In this document: positions 1 to 12,700 of the stretch, in pieces
Layout of the letters: every line of letters begins with the position of its first letter
Numbering within the stretch: the stretch's first letter is position 1
DNA from: Guadua angustifolia
Taxonomy: Eukaryota; Streptophyta; Magnoliopsida; Poales; Poaceae
Reading direction: 5' to 3'
Length of the DNA: 64,000 nucleotides
NCBI GenBank assembly: GCA_036346375.1
Contig: CM070515.1
Span: 17,196,423-17,260,422 of the forward strand
Notes under the pieces: generated by a model
Seen by the model: the letters and a program-made list of their open reading frames with translations, nothing else
Databases searched by the model: none
Told to the model about the DNA's origin: nothing
Position numbers and translations under genes: made by a program

Positions 1-651
1 TTGTCTTATCTACAAATGTAAGGTATATTTTATGTTTCAGTGCAAAATAAATATATTGTTTCCCTATACTCCAAATAAATGTACAAATTTACTTTGTATT
101 CCCAACACTCATGTATTAAATATAGTATTTATAGATAATAATTAGAGGTAGTGTGATCATTTCTGTGTGGTCTATGTACAAAACAAAATACACCCTACGC
201 TTTTAAACGCAGGGAGTATGTTTCATCAACTCCTGATGTTGCTTTGCTCGTGTATTTTTTTCCATGTGCTAAATTTTGTGTGGTGGGTCTAAACTCTAAA
301 GACTACCTGAGCAGCTTCAAAATTCAATGCCATGTAGGCATGTAAACTTACACCTTGGGAAAAAGGAACCTAAGCTCTATTCTGAACTTGAATTTTTCTT
401 CAGAATCTTTGCAGGGATTGAACTGCTTCATGTGAAATTTATGCAAAATTTATAATAACTTTCCCTTTGTCTATGGCCTCGTTTTTATTTTCAGCTTTTG
501 ACAAGAAGCCTCGTTGTTACTCTGAGCTGGAGGTTTGTTTATGGCTGTTTCTATCTGGCCCAATGTCACCCACTTCTCTTTCGGAGTATATTTATGTATT
601 TATCCATGATTATGTATTAAATGATTTCAAATCAGTGGAAATTGTTAGCTG
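1..651. other. AT-rich intergenic DNA, no gene seen
   Basis: No open reading frame with recognisable protein similarity and no clear repeat boundary is visible here. The stretch is AT-rich and ends at the first Tourist-like MITE. It could be far-upstream sequence of the RIBA gene or downstream sequence of a gene outside the window. Confidence 0.5.
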
Positions 652-654
652 TAA

Positions 655-871
655 GGCTATTCTCAGTGGGAGTTTCATTCTTATTAAATGACATGACACA
701 TCATCATGTTTGGTGACATGGCAAGGTAATTATGAAGAGAGAGATAAAGAGAGTTTTATGAGAGGTGAGAGGATTTCATCTAGATGAAATCTGAGATACA
801 CAGTTATCTAGACAAAAACTGATGTGGCACTCTTGGAAACTGGAAAATGAAACTATGCATTGAGAATGGCC
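655..871. mobile_element. Tourist-like (PIF/Harbinger) MITE
   Basis: A 217-bp element with inverted ends GGCTATTCTCAGTG and, read from the other side, GGCCATTCTCAATG. It is flanked by a TAA duplication at 652-654 and 872-874, as expected for Tourist-like MITEs. It has no coding capacity. An inverted relative sits at 35617-35844. The right-hand TAA is shared with the next MITE. Confidence 0.75.
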
Positions 872-874
872 TAA

Positions 875-1228
875 GGCCATTCCCAGACCCCAGTGGGGGT
901 TTCAAATGGGTTTCATTCTCATTAAATACTGTGACACATCAGCAAAACTGATGACTTGGTAAGTTAATTAAGAGGACAGAGAGAAAAAGAGTTTTATGTA
1001 GATGAAACCCGTCGGTCACTATTTCCAATGCGAATGAAACGATCTAAAACTTGCACTGGGGGCAAAATCGTTTCATTTTCACTCACAACACCATCCAAGC
1101 AGTAAATGCTATTGATTGCCTATGAAACTGTGCACTGGGAGTTCTTATTTCATTCATCGGTCTACACCTCTTTAGATGATATGGCACTCTTGAAAATCAC
1201 AGAATGAAACTTAGCACTGGGAATGGCC
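875..1228. mobile_element. Tourist-like MITE, abutting the previous one
   Basis: A 354-bp element with perfect 12-bp inverted ends (GGCCATTCCCAG at the left, its complement at the right) and TAA on both sides (872-874 and 1229-1231). Its interior repeats pieces of the same family, including stretches rich in 'gtttcat', so it may itself be composite. It lies about 370 bp upstream of the RIBA start codon. Confidence 0.75.
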
Positions 1229-1231
1229 TAA

Positions 1232-1601
1232 TAACAACAAATTCAGTTCACTGCTGGTGACTGGGCACAATGGATTAGATCATTAGAATATTAGATCCTC
1301 CAATCCGTCCTAATCACGCAGTCATTATCCGCTGAACATGAATCGATCCATCCGGACCGTCCAACCCCAATCGTACGCATACGGCCCGCCACGCCACGCT
1401 AGCTGAGTTGCGCTTCGCTTGTGCTCCCTCCTTGCGACGATCCTATCTACGGCCTTCTCGACGTCCATCAACCTGCACAGTGCACACCCACCCACGCGAT
1501 TTCGCCATTCACGGCGGCTCGGCTCGCCTCGAACCCCCGGCCCCAGCGCGACTGCGTAGGCGAGGAATTCGCGGCGAATCGGAGGGCCTCTCGCTCTGGA
1601 A
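1232..1601 (+). promoter_or_regulatory. Proximal promoter and 5' UTR region of RIBA
   Basis: This stretch lies between the MITE pair and the RIBA ATG. Base composition rises from AT-rich to GC-rich towards the start codon, as is common in grass 5' leaders. I see no clear TATA box, so the transcription start cannot be placed. Overlapping open frames on both strands here look like effects of GC-rich composition. Confidence 0.4.
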
Positions 1602-4600
1602 ATGGCTTCGATTACGCCGCCGTCCTCGTCGCCGCGCCTCCGGTGAGCCCCCAACCGAGCCGGCATCGCTTTCTTTTGCCTTGGGCATGTACTGGAATCG
1701 AAGAATTTGGTGGCCCAATTAGTGGCTTTACAGGCGAATTCGCTTGGGAAAATGTTGTTAAAAGAAGAAGAGATCGCTCGGGATATCCCCATAATCATCT
1801 CTGAACACCCAACCGTACGAATGTAGCGGTGTGTTTTGGGTTAAGCTTTGGGTTTGGAGGAAGTTAGGTATCCAATTTTGGTATGTTGGGTCTGTTTGGT
1901 TCGAGGAATATAGTCCTACTCTTGGACAGGATGGTCTTCCTAGGTTTTGGGTGCAGAAGATGGGGAGTTATTTTTCTAACCTTCGTTACTAGCTGCATGT
2001 TTAAATTTCGGTGAGGAAATGTGCAATTCACCGATTTGTTGTTTATTTGTTCACCATATTCTGTATATAGGGCGTCGTATGGAATTTTTCTACTATCGTG
2101 CTACTAGTACAGCCTGCAAGATCTTGAGCTGCTACAGGACACTAGAACATTAATATGGCATTCTTGACTATAATTTGGATTGGCATATCATTTAAACTAT
2201 CGAAGGATTTTTTTTTCATTATTACCTTGTTTCATCATTCTAATTTCTTCTCTTGAAATGGTTTCTGTAGTGGAAAACTCTTTTCACGGTTGAACGGCAT
2301 CTACAGTCAGTCCATGCCTTCTGGGTTGCGTTGTGGCACTTTACTTTTGCCAAGTGCTACATCAAACAGTTTAAGGACAACCAGTTCCACTTATTTGGCA
2401 AATAATCATCGAGTAAAAAATTTTCGTGTATGTCATGCTCGGGATGATTCATCAGACCATGTTTTTATAAATGGCCTGGGCAGTCCATCTAAAATGGTTC
2501 AAGCAGATGCTGCTGCACTTGGGACCATAGCAGCTGATATGACTCCTGTTGTCGATGGTTTTTCTGCTGACGATGATGAGCTTGACCTAGATCTCCCTAC
2601 CGAGGGTTTTTCATCTATACCTGAAGCTATTGAGGATATTCGCCAAGGAAAAGTATGTCCTCATTGCCAAATTTGTGTTCGCTAGCATTTATTTGGTTAT
2701 TTCAGTCATGTCCTTTATATTTCTAACTGAGTTTATATTGCAGTATGTGATTGTTGTGGATGATGAAGACAGAGAGAATGAGGGAGATCTTATAATGGCA
2801 GCATCAAAGGTTACACCTGAGGCTATGGCTTTCATAGTGAGACATGGCACTGGGATTGTATGTGTTAGCATGAAAGAAGATGACCTGGAAAGGCTTCAAC
2901 TTCCTCTTATGGTAACGGCGAAGGAAAATGAAGAGAAGCTGCGGACAGCCTTTACTGTTTCAGTGGCAAGTGTCTTGATTTTTTTTATTGCTTTCTGTAG
3001 TATAAGAACATGTCATGTATGTGGTAGTTCGTGTTAACATCAAAAGAAGTGTGTTGATGTTTGTTAACTGTACTTTGGGAAGAATAAGCTAAAGCTTTCA
3101 CTATTTTAGTGAAATCAATTTTATGCACATCGGCGTTCGTTTATGTAAACTATACACTGCTGTGTGCAAAAGATGATTACAAAAACCTCTCTAATTGAGT
3201 AGCCTATCTACCTGATCCCTCTCTGTCACTCATATGTGTGTGCACTGTGTACGCATATTGTGCTTTCTCCTTTTCTCAAGAGCATATTGTACTTCCTCCT
3301 TTTGTCCTGTTTGTCTAATCCACCTCTGCTAACATTTGTATTTTAGGATGCTAAAGAGGGCACAACAACAGGGGTTGCAGCTAAGGATCGGGCAAACACA
3401 GTTCTAGCACTTGCATCTCCACATTCTAAGCCTGAGGACTTTAACCGGCCAGGACATATCTTTCCTCTTAAATATAGAGAAGGTGGTGTGCTCAAAAGGG
3501 CTGGGCATACTGAAGCATCAGTAGACCTTGCCATGTTGGCTGGTTTACCTCCTGTTGCAGTTCTTTGTGAACTTGTCGACGATGATGATGGCTCCATGGC
3601 TTTGTTACCAAAACTGCAAGAATTTGCAAAGAGGGAAAACCTGAAGATAATCTCAATTGCAGACTTGATTAGGTTTGTTGTGTTAATATGTTCGATAGTC
3701 AGTTCTTTTTTATAAGGATTAAACATGCTGCATTGAAATACAAAATTTAGTTATGATATACTAAGTGGTAAGAATTTCATGACAATTGGTAGCTAGAGAA
3801 CAATTCATTTCGCTTGTGCATTTCTTAACTGCATTTTAAGCATATGTTTTGTTTATGGTGAATACAAAAGTACAAAAGGTGTAGACATGTATTCTTTTTA
3901 AAAAAGAAAAGTTATGGTTTGATGAATGATTATACTTGGATGCATAATTTTGTGGATCATTTCAATCATTATATATATATCTCAGCCGTTAATAATTTCC
4001 ATATGCAGATATAGGAGGAAGAGAGACAGATTGGTAGAATGTGTTTGTGTTACACCTTTACAACTACAGTGGGGATCATTTAAAGCTAATTGCTACCGAT
4101 CTCTTATCGATGGAATGGAGCACATTGCTATGGTCAAGGTAAGCATCCCTGAGCAAATATTTTCTGTTAAGACTTTTTAGGTACTGAAACTTACATGGAG
4201 AACACCTTAGGAAGTACAAAAATTGTGAACTTTATGCATGATATAGAAAAGTAGAATTCATTTGCAAGTTGCAATTGGCTGAAAGGACGTGAAATTGTTT
4301 TGCTCAAGTACTTCATACTGGAAATTCTTAAACAAAATTCAATGCAACAAGACATATTTGCCAGTTACATCCATCAAACTGGCCAAAGAAGCTAGGGCCT
4401 TAACTAATGATCCAGGACATGACTCACCTGCAGAGACTGCAAGATTGTGGTGTAGCATGGAGTACATGTCTTGTCTTTTGGGATTGCATGCTTGTCAAAT
4501 AATGAACTTTGTCGTGTCTTCTTTTCCATCGAACTTATGTTTGGAATCTAAAATGAACTATTTGCACTTATATACAGGGCGATGTTGGGGATGGCCAGGA

Positions 4601-5294
4601 TATCTTAGTGAGAGTGCATTCGGAATGCCTAACTGGAGATATTTTTGGATCAGCAAGGTGTGATTGTGGGAATCAACTTGCCCTGGCAATGACCATGATT
4701 GAGAAGACTGGCCGTGGTATAGTAGTTTACCTTCGTGGCCATGAAGGTAGGGGCATTGGGCTGGGTCACAAGCTTCGGGCGTACAATTTACAGGATGACG
4801 GACGGGATACTGTCGAGGCTAACGAGGACTTAGGGTTGCCAGTTGACTCACGGGAGTACGGTATAGGTGCACAGGTAAAGATCATTTCATTTGAACTATC
4901 CTCTATTCTCTACAACTTTTGAACTACCGAAACAAACTTCGTGGTTCCACATCTCCCAGCTCTTGGTGTTCAGCTTCTACCCAAGCTGATAACTGTTTCT
5001 TCTCTGCAGATACTACGAGACCTTGGTGTCCGAACCATGCGGCTGATGACTAACAACCCCGCGAAGTACACCGGACTCAAGGGCTACGGTTTAAGTGTCT
5101 TGGGCAGAGTGCCACTGCTGACACCAATAACCAACGAGAATCGGCGTTACATGGAAACAAAGAGATTAAAGATGGGGCATGTTTATGGAGCCCGCCCTGG
5201 TGGTCATACAAGTGGCTTGGTTGACGGTGGCATGAAAAAGGAGCAAGATCAGAATGACAGTGGCAGTGAGCAAGATCAAACCCCAGAAGCTTAA
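1602..5294 (+). CDS. RIBA: RIBA: bifunctional DHBP synthase / GTP cyclohydrolase II, plastid type
   Basis: Seven exons: 1602-1642, 2271-2652, 2744-2965, 3347-3672, 4009-4138, 4578-4874, 5010-5294 (stop TAA). All joins keep frame and give 560 aa. The ATG has a good context (GAAATGGCT), and the Ser/Arg-rich N-terminus with few acidic residues looks like a chloroplast transit peptide. Residues about 128-330 form DHBP synthase (ribulose 5-phosphate to dihydroxybutanone phosphate), with DDEDRENEGDLI at 147-158, RHGTG at 174-178 and GHTEA at 268-272. Residues about 335-545 form GTP cyclohydrolase II, the first step of the purine branch of riboflavin synthesis. Its zinc cysteines C384, C395 and C397 have the E. 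coli RibA spacing, and RGHEGRGIGL starts at 420. Both active sites look intact, so it resembles a RIBA1-like enzyme; the exact paralogue is not resolved. Exon 5 is unusual: the normal PTMWGPF-like stretch reads LQLQWGSF. Confidence 0.95.
2966..3346 (+). other. GC-AG intron (RIBA intron 3)
   Basis: Exon 3 must end ...TCA GTG and exon 4 must begin GAT GCT AAA to give the conserved family sequence TVSVDAKEG. The intron therefore starts GCAAGT and ends TTTTAG. GCAAGT is the usual form of the rare GC-type plant donor. No GT donor nearby restores the reading frame and the conserved residues. Confidence 0.85.
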
Positions 5295-5458
5295 ACATCT
5301 TCATGTTTCTTCTGTCAGTAAAAACAGAATCCACGATTTGATTGTAAGCGCCTCTCCTGTGCTCTAGCCTCTAGTTTTGGTCATATGTAGCTGTATCGCT
5401 GTGTCGTTTGCTGATGATACCCACTCTAGGCCGTGGTCTGAGCACACGTTCCATGCCC

Positions 5459-5464
5459 AATAAA
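5459..5464 (+). promoter_or_regulatory. Candidate poly(A) signal of RIBA
   Basis: An AATAAA lies 165 bp after the RIBA stop codon, at a plausible 3' UTR distance. Plant signals are loose, so this is a candidate only. Confidence 0.4.
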
Positions 5465-6600
5465 TTCCCTTGCAAGGCAGCGGATATACTTTTCTTGATA
5501 GTTCGATGCTTTTTGTCTGGTCATAACTTACAGATTCGGTTGAGAACATTTGATTGAAAGTTGTGTTTGTGTATCGTGGCTCTCTTCTGAGAGCGAAGTT
5601 TGATGCCTACTACGTCACCATATTCTGCTGATTTTTTTTTCGTTCAACTTTTATCTTGTACACCGTATTTTGAGTTTTGAGGGTAGATCGCTAGCCTTGT
5701 ACCCGGTGAATTCAAATGTTATAAGCATGGATCTGCGTATATTTAACCGAGGCGTTTGCCATCGGAATATGGGACTATTCTTTCTTTCTTTTTCCCTTGG
5801 GACAAAAATGTTGGATGGATTTTGCCATCAGAATGAAAGAATGTGGTTAGACGATGCATTAGCTCTGCCAATTTGCTTAATTCAGCGACGAATGCTCGTA
5901 TTATGTCAGGCAAAAACACACCTCACAGTCTGACACAAGACCTGCGTATACAGGCTCGTAGATAGGACTAGGAGACCAAACGCTACGCATGTTTTATCAT
6001 CCACAAGAATGTTTGCTGCGCTGGAAGTCATTGGTTTGAATCATTGGCAGGCAAGTTGTCTTCTCTACGTCCAAGTTTCGACGACGTTTACTGCCTCGTC
6101 ACGGCGAAGCAAAATTTTTTTAAGGCTTTGGCCCTTTTATTTATTATTTTGCAAGCTTAGTTCTATTAACATGGAAATTGTAAATCTAAATATCTTCTTG
6201 ACCGCGACAAAGACCTACACCATGATAGGTGACACATAAAACTCCTAATCCTTCTATAGTTTAAAAGGGAGTTAGATTTGCAATTTCGTTCGAATAAAAA
6301 GTAATTTTTTTAAAAAAAAATAAATCAAAGGCTATCAAAAGAAAAAAAAAACCTTCCCCACGGCGATACTGGACTGGAGTGAGTCGTTAACGGGCGCAAG
6401 GAGGAAGAAGGAAACGGGAAAAAAGCCCGGCGGTGGAAGGGAGGCCAAAAAAGAAGGGAAATGTCTAATCGAGGAAAGGAAGAAAACGTCTGGAGGAAAA
6501 ACAAAACCGGGAAGGCGAAATGTTACGGTCCCCGTGAAGGCACCGGTGGCCGCTGCCGGCGCCTATCGTTTCCGGGCCCCTCCCCTCTTCCTCCCTCGGC
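5465..6600. other. Intergenic region between RIBA and the LETM1-like gene
   Basis: No coding similarity is seen. The left part may be RIBA 3' UTR. Around 6290-6350 there are long A and T runs. From about 6360 the sequence becomes GC-rich and leads into the promoter of the next gene. Confidence 0.5.
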
Positions 6601-6628
6601 CTCCTTCCCACCGCTACTTCCCTCCCAA

Positions 6629-6634
6629 TATAAA
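6629..6634 (+). promoter_or_regulatory. Candidate TATA box of the LETM1-like gene
   Basis: TATAAA in the context CCCAATATAAACCC, 92 bp upstream of the ATG at 6726. It is embedded in CT-rich sequence that resembles the pyrimidine patch of plant core promoters. This spacing would leave a 5' leader of about 60 bases. Confidence 0.55.
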
Positions 6635-6725
6635 CCCTATCCCTCTCCGCCTCACTCCCCCCTCCGCTTGTCGCGACGCTCGCGTCGATCTCATCGCCGG
6701 CGAGAGGGAGCAGCGGCGGCAACTG

Positions 6726-9700
6726 ATGGCGACCGCCGTGGCTTCGCAGCCGCGCCACCTCGCCCTCGGCGCCGGCGGTGAGCCGAGGGCTGCCATGCGC
6801 GGCGCCAGGTTGGGCCTCTCTCTCTGACTCTCTCCCCTGCTCCTTGTACGGCTACACGGTTGGTTCGCTCGTTCCCGTTAGCTCGTAGGTCGGTGGGTGG
6901 ATTGCACAGGAATGTGCCGATTGGGATTGGAGTACTGGAAGGCGTGGGTGTGGCGGCAGGTTGGTTGAATTGGTCGCTGAATTGGGCTGGTGCTTCGGGG
7001 TTGTGTGTCGCCGGAGAATTCTGCCTAGTTGGTTTGGTAGCTTGCCGTGATGACGATGGCTGCAGTAGCATTGCGGTCTCACGTCCTGGGCTTTCAAACT
7101 GACCTGGGATTTGAGTTACTCTACTATTTTTAGCTTTCTGTTCTGTTGAGGTTTGTATGAATGATATGGCCGATATGATATCGACACCGTGTGTGTTTTC
7201 TTATTGCTTTTACGAGCAAATAGGGATACTTCGTACTTGTCCTAAATAGTTGCCTGCCCCTGGCTCTGATTGGCGGAACTAGTTTGATGGGGGGTTGCTG
7301 ATGATATTTTGAGTAAATAAATAAATAAATCTATTCATGTTGCAATGAAGTGCATTTTACATTTTTTTCTTTACTGTTTCTGACTATGAATGGATCAAAT
7401 GAAATGTGTTTGCAGCACATCAAAGATTTATACCCTGGAGAAAGTATATGGATCCGGATTCGTATGCAGAAGCATTTTTGATCTAAGGAGTCAAAAAATC
7501 CATCCGCACATTTCTAAGAGAAAGTGCTATTTACGGAGTTCACCATTCAAATGTGAGGAGATCGTTCACAGTGCTGGATGGCTGGAATTTAGGAGACAAA
7601 GGGTGGCCTGTCAGAGAACTAGAAAGTTAGTCCATATCACTCCTTTGGCTTCTCAAGATGATGTCAGTGGTATATCTGTTAATGGAGTCCCGCAAGTTGA
7701 TTCGGCAAGCAAGATGGAGGAAATAAGGTTGAAATTGGATAAAGCATTGCAAAGCAAAGATATAAGCACTGGATTTGTCCAATCTATACATGATGCTGCA
7801 AGATCTATTGAATTGGCTTTCATAGATCAAACCAAATCATCAAAAAACTCTTGGCTTCCAAAGACATGGCTTGGTGTAGATAACAATGCATGGATAAAAT
7901 CACTGTCTTACCAGGTATCTAACTGAACATTTTTCAGATGTATATTTGCCCTATGCTTTGTGCGAAGAACATGGGGAATCTGTGCAGTCTTCCTATCATC
8001 TTATTGCAAAAAATTTTGGTACCCGTAATGCATTATAAATGTCATAAAAACCATTATTGATGGAATTATTTACAACTAGGTTTCTCTTGAGTTTTCTTTT
8101 TCGGTCTTCCATTTAGATAACGAGCCACTGGTAATTTTGTGTGAGCCATACTTATTACATGCATCCTAAAATACAGATGCCTGGACGGATGTACTTTGTA
8201 TGCTACATGGCTTGGCAAGCTATGAATAGGTTAGCATTTACTACTTAAGTCAGTAGCTTGTTTGAAATGGTAATAGCCATAGTTATCAAGGCGTTGCCTA
8301 GGCAACGCCTAGTCGTCGATCGGGGAGGAGGACGCTGGGCCGCCGCCGACCGAGGTAGTTAGGCGCGCCAGCGCCCAGCGAGAGAACGGCGATCGGCGTC
8401 GTGGATACCGAGCCGGGCGCGCCGAGGTGGTGAGGACGGGGATAAGGCGTTGAGTACGCACAGGGCAGAGGCTAGGGTTACCCGGACCATCCGCGCAAAG
8501 AGGAGAGAGACAAGCTCTGCGTCTCGTGCTGCCGCCAGATTCTCCTCCGCCGGGCTCAAGTGAGGCGTTAGGTCGGGAAGAAAATCCCAATCGGTCTTGG
8601 GGTCGGCGGCAGCTTAGTGGAGGCATCGGGCTTGGGCTCAAGGCCAAGAAGCGGCTTGCTTGCCTCAAGTGAGGCATCGGCGTCTTGGTGGAGACGCCGA
8701 CGCTCAAGCGGGCGGAGGCGTCGGGCTCGAGCGGAGATGTCGGCGTTTGGGGCAGAGGCGTTGGTGTCGGGGAGAAGGAACTCGAGTCGGTGTCAGGGAG
8801 TAGTAGTACTTATCAGTAGTAGTATGCAGTAGTAGTAGTATAGTATTTAGGGGGTGTTTGGGACAGCTCCAGCTCCATCAAAATTTGTGGAATTGGTAGA
8901 GCAGGGTATTTCTAGCTCTAGAAATTTATGAAGCTGGAGCTGTGGGTATATTAAGAGTGTTTAGGTAGATCATCTTGTTTACATTTTAGACTAAAAATAT
9001 AAATTTAATTCACTTTATTTTAGCCTATAAGTTTCAGATCCGAAATGAGTCGAATCGAGCTCTCCCAAACAGGCCTTATTAGTAGCAGGTAGTAGTACAA
9101 GATTTAGTAGTAGCACAGTGGAAGAACCGATGTTGTTGTTGTCTGAATCGCTAATGGTTGATGTTTGCTGCTATGAACTACTAATGCTTGATGATTGATG
9201 CGTGCTGGGCTACTGTTTAATTGCTAATGCTAATACTTGATGCTACTTAACTGCTAATCATCTAATCATCACCTAGGCGGGCGCCTAGGCGTCCAGGCGG
9301 TCCGGGCTCGCCGCGCCTAGCCGGACCGCCGTGACAACTAGCTGCCAATAGTGGAAATGATTTTTGCTATGGAATTTTTTTCATATGTGAAGATGCTGCC
9401 ACTTTTAATGAACTTAGAGCCAACAGCCAAGCACCTCATAGTTGATGTTGCTGAGCTCTTTTATGGGGACCTTCAATAAACCCCATTGTAGCTGCAGATT
9501 CCGAAATTCTGGTGACATATAAATTGGCTATCATCTGAAGTCTTACAAAAGTTGTTTGCAGGCTGCTGTTGGCTCATTATTGCAAGCAATTATTGATGTT
9601 TCATCTAGGGGGTTCGGCAGAGATAGAGATAATAATGTATTTGTTCAGAGGAGGTCTGCCCTCTAGCCTTTTGCCTTGAATTCCATTTGTAATTGCTCGA

Positions 9701-12700
9701 AAGTTATCCCTTTTCTGGCGTGTGTGTTTCTAAGACATTAACATCTTGGAGCAAATTCTATATTTTTTTTCTCTACCTCGTTGCAAACTGTGTTGAATGT
9801 GTGCAGTTCTCCGAGCAAATTCTTATTTCATAAGTTGCTTTCCATTTAAAACTTTATTATTAGAGAATAGAGAAGTATGCTCCTCTCTTTGTTGACTTCT
9901 TGATTTCAGAAGTTCAGATGTCAACTGAAGATTTGCTCTCAGCAGAGCATGCAAAATAATTGATCTATCATGATTCATGCCGAAACAAAGTTACTGCTGA
10001 GGCCTACTGTGTTAGGTTGTTTTTGCATTTTGCTGGTCCAGAAGTAGCCTGACAATGCATTGAATAGTCAAACTCACATAATCATAGTATTGATGGCAGG
10101 AGTGGATAACAAGGCGTGGGTAGTTGGAATGATCTTAGTATGAAGTAATATGGCTTTCACATGATTCAGATATTAAGCCTACATGGTGCCTCTCCACACA
10201 CAAAAAAGTAACAATGTCTTTCCAAAGTTGAAATCACCGCGCATAATACATTATGTATTATGCTTACGATTCCCAGTAAAATTTGTGTTTCTGCTTAATA
10301 CATGCTTATTTTGGTCAATGATCAATGATTGCATAAATGGAGATGAATCTCTATCTTCTTCCATATTGATATTTTTTCTTGTAGCATGGTGAAGCAACAT
10401 TGAATTCATCCTCTGTATTATACGTAACATTACAGTTCAGTTTTTAAGTTATAGAGCTCATCTTGGGCAGTTGGGCGCCTATTAAATGATCTTTAATTTG
10501 ATTGCAGTTTATCCCGCCTGCTCAGCCCTCTAGAGGGTCTTATCCAGAATGAGTTGTCTAAAAGGGAACCCATATTATATCAATGGTATTCATCCGATCA
10601 AAATCCTTTGGTGGTGAGGACATTTGTAAACACTTTTGAAAATGATCAATCATTTTACTCTGCAACAGCAATGTACGTTGTTACACTTTCTTTTACAGTA
10701 CTATGTTATGTTTATGATCAATAACTAATATATGACTCATGGATATGTTTCTTTTGTTTATTGTCAGATGCTGTGAAGGCAAGTCAATGAACACTAGTGA
10801 AAGTGACCTTTCTCTTCTTATGCTAGGTTTGATCTGTCTCGCTGCTATCACAAAGCTTGGATCAGCAAAAGTTTCTTGTCAGCAGTTCTCCTCCACGGTC
10901 CCTGATATTATTGGCAGATTCATGGATATGCTTGTTGAATTTGTTCCTCTAAGTAAAGCATATACCTTGACGAAAGATATTGGTCTTCAGAGAGAATTCT
11001 TGTTCAATTTTGGTCCTCGTGCTGCTATTCCTAAGTTTACTAATGATCATGGAGCTGAGACATCATTTTGGATTGATCTGGTTCAGAAACAATTACTAAA
11101 GGCGCTTGATCGTGAAAAGATATGGTCAAGACTGACAACAAGTGAAAGTATTGAGGTGGAACCCAACATTTTTTTTCTGTAGTCTTAAAAATCTCTTTCA
11201 TTCCTCCTCATCCAAAGTAATTATTTATTCCTTACTGCAGGTTTTGGAAAAGGATCTAGCGATATTTGGTTTTTTCATTGCTTTAGGCAGAAGTACACAA
11301 TCATATTTGTCTTCCAATTGTCTTACTCATTTAGATTATTCAATCAATGGTATTGTAAGGTGTGATTGATGTGAATTTAAAATTTCATTTTCTCATTAAA
11401 ATGAAGTTTCAGTACATCAGCTTCAATATACATGCTTTGTTGCCTAAATATGATTTAGTGCCCTGCTTAACGAGCTTAGAATCATTCAGGTATCTTATTG
11501 GTGGGAGTGTATTATATTATCCACAATTGTCCTCGATTAGTTCTTATCAGTTGTATGTGGAGGTTAGTATGCAGGCAATACACTGAGCTTCTAAATCTAA
11601 TGGTACTCGGCTTTCTGAAGTGTTTATATGAGTTTCTCGCCTTCAGGTAGTCTGTGAAGAGCTCGAGTGGCTTCCATTTTACTACGGTGATGTGCCAGCT
11701 TCAACAACTGATACTGAAGGCAGAGAAGAAATGCCTAAAGGAGAAGTAATATCAAGAGTGCTAAATGTGTGCTCTTATTGGATGACTAATTTTATAAAGT
11801 ATAGCTCATGGCTTGAGAACCCTTCAAATGTAAAGGCAGCAAGATTCTTATCCAGGGGGTACGTCAACATTCAGTCCTGGTGATGATTCTCTCTTTGTTT
11901 TGCAGATATCGATACGTAACTAATATTTATTATGTATGTCAACAAATTTTGGTAGACATGCCATACTGAGTGACTGCATGAAGGAGCTTGACGCAACAAC
12001 GTAAGCAGGACCTTTTAATGTATCCGATATCACTTAGTGGATATTTGCTTTATTTGTCAATTGTGTAAATAATGTTTATGGATATGTGCTATATTTGTCA
12101 ATTGTGTAAATAATGTTTATGTTATACTATTTATTTGCGTGCTATGTTGTAGAAATAATATGTCAAAGGACCAAAGCTTGCCAGAACCTGAAGAACACTT
12201 TGTTGCTGGGACAGAGCTAGCTTCTTTTGACAAGGTATGTGTTACTGGATGCACTTCGGAGTTGCTAAATATTTTCCCTTTTTTGCACTTCCCAACAAAA
12301 GCAATGTTCTATACCATTGATGAAGTCCTTTTTTCATTTGATATGTTCAAACATGTTATTGGTAATACCAGTGCTATTTGTATAGTGCTCTTATAACTTA
12401 TAAGTCCTGCTATCAAATTTAGCACAATACAATGCTGTTGCAGACAATGAGATGCTGTGGTCTGTACATGGGATCTGTTTATACATTCAAAGCATAACTC
12501 TCGTTAGATGTATTCTAAGATCTACGGGAGTGAAAGGATGGAGCATTTAACACATATATAGCTTCTCTGTATGAGCTTCCTTACAATGAATAGTAGAGAT
12601 AATGTTGCAACAACAACAATCATAGCCTTTTGTCCCAAACAAGTTGGGGTAGGCTAGGAAAGAAACCCAATTAAAGTCAATAAAACACCTAAACCTTCGA

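Noticed and set aside
1325..1804. Overlapping open frames on both strands around RIBA exon 1
   Set aside because: GC-rich leader and intron sequence. Only the short frame from 1602 to 1642 joins in phase to exon 2 and gives a transit-peptide-like start.
8272..9348. 8-bp target duplication for the intron-2 GC-rich element
   Set aside because: Flanks AATAGCCA and GCTGCCAA do not match, and shifting the borders by a few bases gives no identical pair.
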